From NCBI GenBank assembly GCA_937927725.1, contig CALBSE010000008.1:62001-126000 (forward strand): 64,000 bases of DNA. The letters run 5' to 3'. Positions 54,462 to 62,699 of the stretch are shown here, piece by piece. This stretch comes from an uncultured Actinomycetes bacterium (lineage in GTDB: Bacteria; Actinomycetota; Acidimicrobiia; Acidimicrobiales; Acidimicrobilacustridaceae). The notes under the pieces were generated by a model that was given only the letters and a program-made list of their open reading frames with translations, made no database searches and had not been told where the DNA came from. The position numbers and the translations under genes were made by a program. How positions within the stretch are numbered: the stretch's first letter is position 1; the number at the start of each line of letters is the position of its first letter.

Positions 54462-55858
54462 AAGCCGATGGCTTTCAAAGAGTTACTGAACGCAAGCAAA
54501 GATTCAGGACCGGTCGCTGCGATTTCCGACAGCTTCCCGCCCTCGTAGATACCAGAGAGCTCAAGCCACTCTTCGAACTCAGGCGCGGGACGCGCACCAA
54601 TGAGTTGACGGACGCCAGCAGCGTCGTGATAGCTGGTGGATTGATAGTTGAGCATCACATCGTCCGAACCAGGAACGCCCATGACGAAATTGCATCCTGC
54701 AGTAGCGAGCAGAACGAGCAACTGATCGGTGGTGTCTTGATTCGCTTCGACATGATTTGTGTAACAGATGTCAATACCCATGGGCAGACCGAGCAATTTG
54801 CCCATGAAGTGATCTTCCAAACCAGCCCGCATGATCTCTCGCTCATTGGCGAGATATTCCGGCCCAATAAAGCCGACGACAGAGTTGACGAGGAACGGAT
54901 CAAAGGAACGCGCAACTCCATAGGCACGCGCCTCGCATGTGAGCTGATCCATCCCACCGTGACCATCGACGGAAAGTGCAGTGCCCTGACCGGTTTCGAA
55001 GTACACGACGTTCGTGCCGATGAACTCCTCGCGGGCTGCATGCGAAGCCAGTACCGCTTCGCGTCCTTCAACCAACCCTTGCAACGTCACTCCGAATCCA
55101 GCGTTTGTTGCCTCGGTGCCACCAATGCTCTGAAAGAGCAAATCAACAGGAGCGCCGCGTTCAAGTGCTGCAAGTTGGGTCGTGAAGTGCGCAAGCACAC
55201 ACGACTGGGTGGGAGCACCAACCGTGCTGATCAAATCGTAAAGAGCATGTTCGAGGGCTACGACGTTTTCAATTGCGTCACCGGTCGGGTTCACTCCGAT
55301 CACCGCATCCCCGCAACCGAACAACAGTCCATCGAGAGCCGAAAGCAGCACACCGGCAATGTCATCGGTTGGATGATTCGGCTGCACTCGCACTCCGAGA
55401 ACTCCGCGCTCCCCCATCGTGTTTCGGCAGCGCGTGACGGTTCGCAGCGGGGCTGCAGCAGTAATGAGATCGCGGGCACTCATAATGCGAGCGACTCCCG
55501 CAACCATCTCAGGAGTGAGTGCAAGCTTCAGCCCTCCCTCCCACTCATGCGCGAAGGTCGAGGAGAGGATGAGTTCTCGCAGTTCACCCACGGTGAGCGA
55601 ACGAATCGAAGAAAACGCGTCAAGATCAATCGACGAAACGATCAGGCCGGTGACATCGTCCTCAAGCAGTGGTTCATCGAGGAACGCGCTGAGCGAGACA
55701 TCGGCCAGCGCCATTTTGGCGGCCACCCGCTCACGTTCTGAACTCGCACCGATTCCTGCCAAACGATCGCCGGCTTTGGGTTCGTTTGCCCTCGCCATAA
55801 GTTCACGAAGATCAGCAAACCCAAAGGTTTCGCCGCGCAGCGTTACCGATCGCTTCAC
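54458..55858 (-). CDS. eutB: Ethanolamine ammonia-lyase large subunit
   Basis: 466 residues, normal length. EutB holds the substrate and cobalamin-binding barrel: RCRNTMGERGVLGVRVQPNHPTDD, NPTGDAIENVVALEHALYDLI, FQSIGGTEATNAGFGVTL, YFETGQGTALSVDGHGGMDQLT and DICYTNHVEANQDTTDQLL. Acetaldehyde is the product. Its ATG overlaps the DUF885 stop by four bases. It has no regulatory riboswitch upstream; expression probably follows the DUF885 promoter. Confidence 0.96.
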   Translation of the reverse strand: MKRSVTLRGETFGFADLRELMARANEPKAGDRLAGIGASSERERVAAKMALADVSLSAFLDEPLLEDDVTGLIVSSIDLDAFSSIRSLTVGELRELILSSTFAHEWEGGLKLALTPEMVAGVARIMSARDLITAAAPLRTVTRCRNTMGERGVLGVRVQPNHPTDDIAGVLLSALDGLLFGCGDAVIGVNPTGDAIENVVALEHALYDLISTVGAPTQSCVLAHFTTQLAALERGAPVDLLFQSIGGTEATNAGFGVTLQGLVEGREAVLASHAAREEFIGTNVVYFETGQGTALSVDGHGGMDQLTCEARAYGVARSFDPFLVNSVVGFIGPEYLANEREIMRAGLEDHFMGKLLGLPMGIDICYTNHVEANQDTTDQLLVLLATAGCNFVMGVPGSDDVMLNYQSTSYHDAAGVRQLIGARPAPEFEEWLELSGIYEGGKLSEIAATGPESLLAFSNSLKAIGL

Positions 55859-57060
55859 GCAAGCACCAGATCGGCCGGAATTACCTGTTCAGTTAGCAGC
55901 GTTTCAAAACGAGAAGAGTTGCCGCCCACCCAATTTCGGCAAAGCGGTAGTCCTTCGACATAACAGGAGATGTATGCCCGCCACGTAGGTGATGTCAGAA
56001 ACTCGATCGCCTTCGTTGCACGAGCGTGAGGAAGTAGTCCCCAACGTTCGATGTATGCGACGACGTCGTCGACCGCGACACCATCTTCGTGAAGCAGCCA
56101 CGCCGCATTCGCTCGAACCGCATCCATCGATTCGCTTGCGACGCGAACAGCGTGAGCAATATCCGGATCAAACTCGATCCCGTTGCTGCGCAAGTGTTCG
56201 GCCACCAGTTGATCTGGGATTTCTCCAGCGATGATCTCCAAGGCCAGATCAGCCAAACCTTCGGCGATCAGACACTGCGGTGTCCCGACACAGAAGATCG
56301 ATTCCTCTTGCCATCCACGAGAACGGACGAGGCCCGACTCTTTCCGAGAATGTTCGGTGTGGTGACCGGGATAGGCCTCGTGTGCGACCAAGTGACCAAT
56401 GCTTGGTGCGAGCACGGGCAAGTCCGTATTGATCGCCACGCGACTTTGCAGGTCACCCTCGTAATAGTTGAAGCCCGACCATGGCTGATTCGTCGCGAGT
56501 TCCCATGCGATGTGCTCGCCCTCGGGCAAACCGAACAGTCGTTGTGTGCGCTCGCGAAAATCCTCGGCGATCGAGCGCAGCACAGCATCCAAGCGGTCAA
56601 CGGGAATCGCTTGCGCTTCACGCCACTCGATGATGCGTTCACGTACCGGGCCAGTGCCCGGCAACGCCGCATTAAGCCGTTCGTGGGCCGCAGCGAATTG
56701 ATCTTCATCACGAAACGTCGGGCGCACGCCGTAACACCACTCGACTTCGTCGACGTAGGAGATTTCTTCCCCCGCCATCTTGCGCGCAGAGGTGTGCATT
56801 CCCGTCACTTGTGCCCGCAACCAGCGACGACGCGATGCGCCGAGAACGTCGTCGTCGATACCTGCGTCAAGATCGACAACAAGTTGGCGAGCGGTCGCAA
56901 CTAGCGAATCGGGAGTTGAAACAGGTCCGCCGGCGACTCGATCAGCAATGACACTCGGGCCGTAATAGGCATCGACGAATCCGTCGATATGACGCCCCAT
57001 GCGCAGACCAAGTTCGAGATACCGATCGACGATCGACGAGTCAGTGATCGGCGCGGTCAT
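55855..57060 (-). CDS. DUF885-type HExxxHH metallopeptidase-like protein
   Basis: 401 residues. The motif VAHEAYPGHHTEHSRKESGLV (His227, Glu228, His233/234) is the signature of DUF885 proteins, which look like zinc peptidases of the M-gluzincin type. Helical throughout. The start is ATG 57060 with TAGGGT seven bases upstream. Its 3' end overlaps eutB, so a link to ethanolamine or peptide-derived amines is possible. No signal peptide is seen, so it is probably cytoplasmic. Confidence 0.85.
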   Translation of the reverse strand: MTAPITDSSIVDRYLELGLRMGRHIDGFVDAYYGPSVIADRVAGGPVSTPDSLVATARQLVVDLDAGIDDDVLGASRRRWLRAQVTGMHTSARKMAGEEISYVDEVEWCYGVRPTFRDEDQFAAAHERLNAALPGTGPVRERIIEWREAQAIPVDRLDAVLRSIAEDFRERTQRLFGLPEGEHIAWELATNQPWSGFNYYEGDLQSRVAINTDLPVLAPSIGHLVAHEAYPGHHTEHSRKESGLVRSRGWQEESIFCVGTPQCLIAEGLADLALEIIAGEIPDQLVAEHLRSNGIEFDPDIAHAVRVASESMDAVRANAAWLLHEDGVAVDDVVAYIERWGLLPHARATKAIEFLTSPTWRAYISCYVEGLPLCRNWVGGNSSRFETLLTEQVIPADLVLA

Positions 57061-57067
57061 GGCCGAA

Positions 57068-57073
57068 ACCCTA
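57068..57073 (-). promoter_or_regulatory. -10-like box TAGGGT before the DUF885-eutB-eutC run
   Basis: TAGGGT on the minus strand, then ttcggcc (7 bases), then ATG 57060. No ribosome-binding site; a leaderless transcript probably starts here and reads eutB, eutC and the two lyases. Confidence 0.45.
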
Positions 57074-57081
57074 CCGGCGAG

Positions 57082-57882
57082 TTAGATGACGTCACCTTTA
57101 AACAACTCAGTTGCGATCGGACAATCGGTGCGACGCAATGCGTCGCCAACAGAAAGCGGTCCAGTCGGGCCCACAATCCGATCGAGCATCGAGAGAGGGA
57201 CTACCTCGTCGTCGGCGTCCCATGGTTCATCGGGGATGATCCGTTCTTTGACGGGTTCCCACATTCGCTGCGGAAGGAAACGCCCCACGCCAGCGACCGC
57301 CCATACGGGAACCTCGTGCGATTTTGCGACCGCCGCTGCCGCCAATGAACCCGAGATGCCGAGCCATTCCGATGGAGCAATGACGGAGGCTTCGAGCACA
57401 ACGAGATCGGCATCAGCGACGGCTGCGCCCAGGCCTGCCAGTGGGACATCAACTGCGTTCACATCGGCATCAACAAGTTGCATCACCAGTCCCCCGCCTT
57501 CCTGGTGCACGTCGACGACCAAGACCTCGATATCGCCGCGGCGAGGAAGTGCAGCACCGATCAACTCGGGCCAACCCAAGACAACGATCGTTGCTTCATC
57601 AGGAAGCGAATGTGCGAGCTCTACCGAGGTGCGATCGCCTTCAAGTTCTTCGAGTGCCGCGCGAATTTCTGCATAGGGATCGCCAGCGCACAGAACACGA
57701 GCGCATAACCACACCAGAGGGGCGGAACCGGGCTGGCGCTGAACCATTCGGCGACATGCGGTCACGAGCCCTTGTGGATCGTTCGCGAAACTTGCAAGCG
57801 CACGCGCAGTTTCAGAAACGATCACACTTTGGGGATAGCCCGTGGCCCTAGCCACGTAGCGGAGTCGTTCAACGGGGTGCAT
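57082..57882 (-). CDS. eIF-2B-alpha/MtnA-like fold protein, function unknown
   Basis: 266 residues. The N-terminal helices (VERLRYVARATGYPQSVIVSETARALASFA) are followed by a Rossmann-like half: TIVVLGWPELIGAAL, VLVVDVHQEGGGL, NAVDVPLAGLGAAVADADLVVLEASVIAPSEWLGISGSLAAAAVA and VPVWAVAGVGRFLP. The D-x-V-V-L-E-A-S pattern with a following small-residue helix resembles the initiation factor 2B/methylthioribose-phosphate isomerase family. The usual catalytic Cys was not located. Role unknown in bacteria like this. Confidence 0.6.
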   Translation of the reverse strand: MHPVERLRYVARATGYPQSVIVSETARALASFANDPQGLVTACRRMVQRQPGSAPLVWLCARVLCAGDPYAEIRAALEELEGDRTSVELAHSLPDEATIVVLGWPELIGAALPRRGDIEVLVVDVHQEGGGLVMQLVDADVNAVDVPLAGLGAAVADADLVVLEASVIAPSEWLGISGSLAAAAVAKSHEVPVWAVAGVGRFLPQRMWEPVKERIIPDEPWDADDEVVPLSMLDRIVGPTGPLSVGDALRRTDCPIATELFKGDVI

Positions 57883-57907
57883 CAGAACCGCACCCTACCG
57901 AGAGGAA

Positions 57908-58375
57908 TCAGGCGCCCGGCTTGAAGATCATGAGATACAGCATGACGACGAGAATCAGGTGGCCGATGCCGGTCGCCATCATGATGCGACCACGAGCAGC
58001 AGCGTCACCGTCACGGAACGCCTTGATGGCCGGACGAGCGACGAAGAACAGGACCGCCAAAAGCACGACCCAGAGGACGGCAGCGATGGAGATCCAGGTC
58101 TGCGACATCTTGTAAAGCGGCTCGGTGGCACCGTCGACCTTGCTCATTGCCGAAAGTCCAAAACCAAGCAGACCGGCGAGTCCGATACCTGGAAGCGAAA
58201 AACGAAGAATTGAAACCTCGAGGCCGTCAGCCGCGGCCTTATCACCGTTTGAGGTGAGGCGAACCAAGAGCGGCGTCAGCCACAGCGGAGCAAAGCCCAC
58301 AATCACGGCGAGAATATGAAGAAGAAGAACAACCTTGTACCCGGCGTTAAATTCCATCTCAGCGAGGATGTTCAT
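57908..58375 (-). CDS. Four-helix membrane protein, function unknown
   Basis: 155 residues with four hydrophobic segments: YKVVLLLHILAVIVGFAPLWL, FSLPGIGLAGLLGFGLSAM, WISIAAVLWVVLLAVLFFVA and MMATGIGHLILVVMLYLMIF. One conserved His in the first helix (LLHILAVIVGFAP) resembles DUF2269-type proteins. Start ATG 58375 has GGAG five bases upstream; a GTG two codons earlier is in frame. It diverges from the hypothetical gene at 58411. Confidence 0.75.
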   Translation of the reverse strand: MNILAEMEFNAGYKVVLLLHILAVIVGFAPLWLTPLLVRLTSNGDKAAADGLEVSILRFSLPGIGLAGLLGFGLSAMSKVDGATEPLYKMSQTWISIAAVLWVVLLAVLFFVARPAIKAFRDGDAAARGRIMMATGIGHLILVVMLYLMIFKPGA

Positions 58376-58410
58376 TGTCACTCCAGAGGTTCGACACGGG
58401 CAGGTGGCCC

Positions 58411-58941
58411 ATGTGTGCTGCCAAGAACCTACTCGCGCTACCTTCTGAGGCTGTGACTACCGATGTGCAGGCTGCCGTGGAACTGATCCCCCTTACCGGC
58501 GAAGGCCGTCCGATCTCGGAATGGACCACCAACTTCCATCTGGCGATCGTGGCGCTCGACCCGTATACGAACGAAAGTTCCTGGATCATCGATACCGCCC
58601 TCCGAATCCTCCGGAACTACGCAGAGGCTGATGTTCGCGTCGCCCTGCTTGTCACCGCCTCGGTGGACGAGACCCGCGACTACGTGGGCCCCCTTGCTTC
58701 AGAGATTCTCGTGTTCGCTGATCCTGACCGGAGCGCAGTGAAAGCCTTTGGTCTCGAAGCGCTTCCGGCGTTCGTCCACATCAACCAGGCCCATCAGGTT
58801 GAAGCTTCCGCTCAGGGCTGGAACCCAGCCGAATGGGCCGCTGTCGCAGCGAACCTGTCCGCCCGCATGGACTGGAGCGTTCCAGAGATTCCCGCCAACG
58901 GTGACCCTTCCCCGTTCGCAGGTACTGCACTCAACGCGTAA
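58411..58941 (+). CDS. Hypothetical protein with thioredoxin-like pattern
   Basis: About 176 residues. LAIVALDPYTNESSWIIDTALRILRNYAEADVRVALLVTA, ASEILVFADPDRSAVKAFGLEALPAFVHINQ and SAQGWNPAEWAAVAANLSARMDW suggest a thioredoxin/peroxiredoxin-like fold with cis-Pro near LEALPAF, but no CxxC is present. Starts are uncertain: ATG 58411 is chosen; GTG 58453 (VTTDVQAAVEL) is also reasonable. It converges with the oligopeptide-binding protein gene, one base between stops. Confidence 0.65.
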   Translation: MCAAKNLLALPSEAVTTDVQAAVELIPLTGEGRPISEWTTNFHLAIVALDPYTNESSWIIDTALRILRNYAEADVRVALLVTASVDETRDYVGPLASEILVFADPDRSAVKAFGLEALPAFVHINQAHQVEASAQGWNPAEWAAVAANLSARMDWSVPEIPANGDPSPFAGTALNA

Positions 58942-58942
58942 T

Positions 58943-60595
58943 TCAGCGGGCCAACCAAAGTTGCGCCAGCGACACCGTTGCGTTGTCTTGGCCGAGTCCA
59001 TCTGCACCTGAACCGCTGGACCAGTTTGTAACGTCACGCAACTTCGGCGTGGTCACGACCACCTCGCGGATTTGAACGAGGAACAAATACGGAAGATCGA
59101 TCGTGACTTGCTCTTGAATCGTCCCGTAATCGTCGACCTGACGGGTCACGTCGGCGGTGGAGCGAGCGTCGGCAAATGCTTTTGTAACCAACGGGTTGAT
59201 GTAACGAGTCGTATTGCCGCTGATCACCGCTTGCTCGGCAGGGATTCCACGAAAAAGCGGCTCGTACGCATCGGGATGCGAGGAATCGAAGCCGATCTGC
59301 AGGATCGCTTGGAACTGCCCGAGGACCGAAGCAAGGGAAAGCATCGACGGCTCGACTAAGTCGATCACCATGTCGATTCCTGCCTCTTGAAGTTGCAAAC
59401 GCCAGAGCGAGGCCACACGTTCAAGCGTCGTTCCGGGCGCAACGAGAAGATGAAAGGTCAGTGGAAGTCCCGTTTCCTTCGTGTACTCCTCGACCTGCTT
59501 CTTTGCCCGCTCAACATCGCGAGCGGGGGTGGAGTGATCTACAAACCAAGGAGAGGTATCGCTCACCATTCCCCGAGCGATCGAACCCTGCCCAACGAAC
59601 GCTTTGGAAAGAATTTCTGCTCGGTCGGTCGCAAGAGCAACGGCACGGCGCGCGGTAATCCGATCAAACGGGGCACGACCAGTTTCGAAGGCAACATTCA
59701 CCTTTGGTCGTTCCGCATTGCGATCATCGTGAATCGTGATCTTGTCGTCACGATTCTGAACGGTTTCGAGTCTTTGCAACTGCCGAGGTTCGTCGACCGC
59801 CACCATTCCAACTTTGCCTTCGATGGCGGCGGTCACTCGATCGGCGGCATCGGGAATTGGAAGGAATCGCACGGCATCAAGATGCGGCAATCCCTTCTTC
59901 CAGTACGTCGGGTTCTTGACGAGGATCGTGATTCCCGCTTCATCGACGCCGGACCACATGAACGGGCCGGTGCCAATTGGATGTTCATCGAAACCAAGAA
60001 GCGTGGTTGGAGCAGCAATCGTCCCGACACGCGTGGTGAGTGCTTCAGGGAACGTCGACCAGGGCGTAAACATCGATACAACGACAGTCTGAGCATCTGG
60101 AGCCGTAATCGAAGCGATCGGGGCTAAGAGCTCGACATTTGAAGAATCCAATTGCTGGGCGCGCAGATTGAACGCAACAGTCTCAGCAGTCAGTGGAGAA
60201 CCATTGCTGAACGCAATCCCGCTGCGAACCGTCAGGGTCCACGAGGTAAACGTCGAATTTGGAGTCAGCTTCGCCAGCAATTCCGGAACTGGTTGATCAT
60301 TTGAATCACGCACCATCAAGCGGTCGTAGATCGCTCGCGCTGCTTGAAGTTCGTCGGTCGTCCACGGCCCTGAATTCGGCGACCACTTGGCGGGGGCGGC
60401 TGCTACCGCAATATCGAGGGTGCCACCCGCTACCGGCCCCGAATTGGCAGCAACCGTTGTGGCAGTGGACTCCGTCGTTGCCGTCGGCGTTGTCTTCGCC
60501 CCAGAGCAACCCGCCACGCCGAGAACCGCGATTGACACCACGAGAACCGCAGTGCGACGCGCACGACGCAGGAAAGAGAAACGGGGGGCGTTCAA
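58943..60595 (-). CDS. Solute-binding lipoprotein, family 5 (oligopeptide/nickel type)
   Basis: 550 residues. The N-terminus has two Arg-rich positions, a hydrophobic core and lipobox LGVAGC (Cys30), so it is an exported lipoprotein. A Thr-rich linker follows. The mature part has the family 5 features LTVRSGIAFSNGSPLTAETVAFNLR, GTGPFMWSGVDEAGITILVKNPTYWK, TARRAVALATDRAEILSKAF and YEPLFRGIPAEQAV. It normally feeds peptides or similar solutes to an ABC permease, but no permease or ATPase is adjacent. TTG start at 60595, 8 bases after TACAGT. Confidence 0.88.
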   Translation of the reverse strand: MNAPRFSFLRRARRTAVLVVSIAVLGVAGCSGAKTTPTATTESTATTVAANSGPVAGGTLDIAVAAAPAKWSPNSGPWTTDELQAARAIYDRLMVRDSNDQPVPELLAKLTPNSTFTSWTLTVRSGIAFSNGSPLTAETVAFNLRAQQLDSSNVELLAPIASITAPDAQTVVVSMFTPWSTFPEALTTRVGTIAAPTTLLGFDEHPIGTGPFMWSGVDEAGITILVKNPTYWKKGLPHLDAVRFLPIPDAADRVTAAIEGKVGMVAVDEPRQLQRLETVQNRDDKITIHDDRNAERPKVNVAFETGRAPFDRITARRAVALATDRAEILSKAFVGQGSIARGMVSDTSPWFVDHSTPARDVERAKKQVEEYTKETGLPLTFHLLVAPGTTLERVASLWRLQLQEAGIDMVIDLVEPSMLSLASVLGQFQAILQIGFDSSHPDAYEPLFRGIPAEQAVISGNTTRYINPLVTKAFADARSTADVTRQVDDYGTIQEQVTIDLPYLFLVQIREVVVTTPKLRDVTNWSSGSGADGLGQDNATVSLAQLWLAR

Positions 60596-60685
60596 GGACT
60601 ACGACTGTACGCGGCCGGGCCTCCCCACCGAGGTCGCTTCCACTCGAACCCGCATCCTTTGAGAGGGAAGTGCAAGGATCGACAA

Positions 60686-61591
60686 ATGAGCGGCGCCATG
60701 AAAGTACGAGTGGGGATTGGCCTCGGCACCCTGTCCGGAGCAGCAGACCCCAATCGCTTCACTTCAATCGTTGATCGTTGCGAAGAACTCGGATTCGATT
60801 CGCTCTGGATGTCAGAGCGAATCGGGGCCGAGACGCCCGACCCCATGATCGCCCTCGCCATTGCTGCTGGACGCACGTCTCGAATGAAGCTCGGCACCTC
60901 AGTACTTGTCCTTCCGGGCCGCAACCCCGTCATCCTGGCCAAGGAAATGGCCACGCTTGATGTGCTCTCCGGCGGTCGCTTTCTTCCCGCGGTCGGTCTC
61001 GGTGCCGTCGATCCGCCTGAACAACGCGCGTTTGGGGTTGAGCGGACAGAACGAGGTCGGCGCCATGACGAAGCGCTAGCGCTCATGCGCGCGTGTTGGA
61101 CAGGCGAGGTCATTTCTCATCACGGAGAGTTCTTCTCTGTTGAAGATGTGCAGGTGTTGCCACGCCCCACACAGGAACGACTCGATGTGTGGCTCGGCGG
61201 AATCGCTCCAAGCGAACTTCGACGAGTGGGTCGAGTTGGCGACGGTTGGTTGCCGTCGTTCTGCTCACCAGCCGACGTTGCGGAATCGATTCCCGTGATT
61301 GAAGCGGCTGCAAACGAGGCCTGTCGAACGATGGACCCTGAGCATTACGGGGCACTCATTTCTTATTCGGACGGCCCGCTACCTCAACGATTTGTCGATG
61401 TCATCGAACGTCGACGTCCCGGACTTGACCCTCGCTCGGTCATTCCAACCCGTGACGCACTTCCGTCACTACTAAAAGAGTTCATCGACGCCGGAGCTTC
61501 GAAGTTCGTGATCATCCCCCTCGTGGGCGATACCGATCCCGATGCCGAGCTCGGCTCACTCGCCGACGAACTGCTGCCGCTCGAGACGTAA
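60686..61591 (+). CDS. F420-type luciferase-like oxidoreductase
   Basis: 302 residues. VRVGIGLGTLSGAADPNRFTSIVDRCEELGFDSLWMSERIG, LAIAAGRTSRMKLGTSVLVLPGRNPVILAKEMATLDVLSGGRFLPAVGLG, RRHDEALALMRACWTGE and VWLGGIAPSELRRVGRVGDGWLP match actinobacterial F420-dependent luciferase-like enzymes. The start ATG 60686 has AAGGA seven bases upstream. It reads away from the binding protein and its role is unknown. Confidence 0.86.
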   Translation: MSGAMKVRVGIGLGTLSGAADPNRFTSIVDRCEELGFDSLWMSERIGAETPDPMIALAIAAGRTSRMKLGTSVLVLPGRNPVILAKEMATLDVLSGGRFLPAVGLGAVDPPEQRAFGVERTERGRRHDEALALMRACWTGEVISHHGEFFSVEDVQVLPRPTQERLDVWLGGIAPSELRRVGRVGDGWLPSFCSPADVAESIPVIEAAANEACRTMDPEHYGALISYSDGPLPQRFVDVIERRRPGLDPRSVIPTRDALPSLLKEFIDAGASKFVIIPLVGDTDPDAELGSLADELLPLET

Positions 61592-61629
61592 CAATCAGTC
61601 GATCTCAGTAGCTCGTTACCCAGATGGCG

Positions 61630-62607
61630 CTATCGAAGGTTGAGCGGCGCATCGCTGAGCCCCATCTGCACTCGATCGACGACGCCACCAAATTTCTGTT
61701 TGATCTCGGCGCTGACCGATTCAAGGTCACCAACGACCGCGAACTCTCGAAGCATTTCATCGGTGATGAGATCCCCCATCGCGACCCACTCGCCTTGCTT
61801 CGAAAGACGATTGAGTTCGTCACCAACTTCACCCCAGCCGTGATGCTCAAGTACGCCGCGATAGGCGGGCGTCGATCCGTAAAAAGCGAGCTGCTGGCGA
61901 ACAGCTGCGAGTTTCGGAGCAACTTCAGCATCGTCGCGACCAACCGCCGACATGATTGGAATCGTCACTTCAATATCGCGGCGCGAACGGTTTGAGCGTT
62001 CAAGCCCTTTCGCGAGATTCACCAGCGTGACATCCCGCAAATAGCTCGGGGTCGTGAACCCATGAGCCATGAGTCCGTCGGCGACCTCGCCGGCAACGCT
62101 GGTCATAGCCGGCCCAACCGCAGCCACAAAGATGCGCGGGTCACCACATTCGCTCGGCCCCTGGTTAAACATCGGCGTCATCAATGTGTGTCGGTAGTAC
62201 TCACCGCGGAACTCAAGTGGCGTCCCTCCGTTCCATGATTCCCAGATTGCACGAATGGCAAGAACGAACTCACGCATTCGAGCAGCGGGGTCCGACCATG
62301 GCATCGAGAACCGCTTGGTGATGTGGGGTTTGATCTGGCTGCCAAGCCCGAGAATGAAACGGCCATTGGAAAGGCGGTTGATGTCGTTGGCGATGACCGC
62401 CGCGTTCATGGGATTTCGGGCAAACGCCACCGCAATACCGGTGATGAGATCGACTCGCTCGGTCGCAGCAGCCCCCAAAGCCAGCGGCAGAAACGGGTCG
62501 TGGGAGATCTCAACCGAAACCGCTCCATCGAAACCGGCGTCCTCGGCCTGCCGTATTGCGGTTGCTGCCTCGGCCAAGTTGCCATTGATGATTGCATCGG
62601 TCTTCAT
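61630..62607 (-). CDS. F420-type luciferase-like oxidoreductase (second subgroup)
   Basis: 325 residues. MKTDAIINGNLAEAATAIRQAEDAGFDGAVSVEISHDPFLPLALGA, GIAVAFARNPMNAAVIANDINRLSNGRFILGLGSQIKPHITKRFSMPWSDPAARMREFVLAIRAIWESWNGG and FVAAVGPAMTSVAGEVADGL match probable F420-dependent oxidoreductases of actinobacteria. Different subgroup from the 60686 gene. It faces the acyl-CoA dehydrogenase start across about 90 bases. No partner is visible. Confidence 0.86.
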   Translation of the reverse strand: MKTDAIINGNLAEAATAIRQAEDAGFDGAVSVEISHDPFLPLALGAAATERVDLITGIAVAFARNPMNAAVIANDINRLSNGRFILGLGSQIKPHITKRFSMPWSDPAARMREFVLAIRAIWESWNGGTPLEFRGEYYRHTLMTPMFNQGPSECGDPRIFVAAVGPAMTSVAGEVADGLMAHGFTTPSYLRDVTLVNLAKGLERSNRSRRDIEVTIPIMSAVGRDDAEVAPKLAAVRQQLAFYGSTPAYRGVLEHHGWGEVGDELNRLSKQGEWVAMGDLITDEMLREFAVVGDLESVSAEIKQKFGGVVDRVQMGLSDAPLNLR

Positions 62608-62699
62608 CTCGCCATTCTGACCGCTCGCCCACATAGGTGCGGTTGCTGGTGGGTGGATACGCTGCCGCAGTCACACTTCCCTCTTTGGAGCGCACCCGA

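Noticed and set aside
54437..55741. 434-residue plus-strand frame opposite eutB
   Set aside because: Shadow of eutB; Arg/Ser-rich without motifs.
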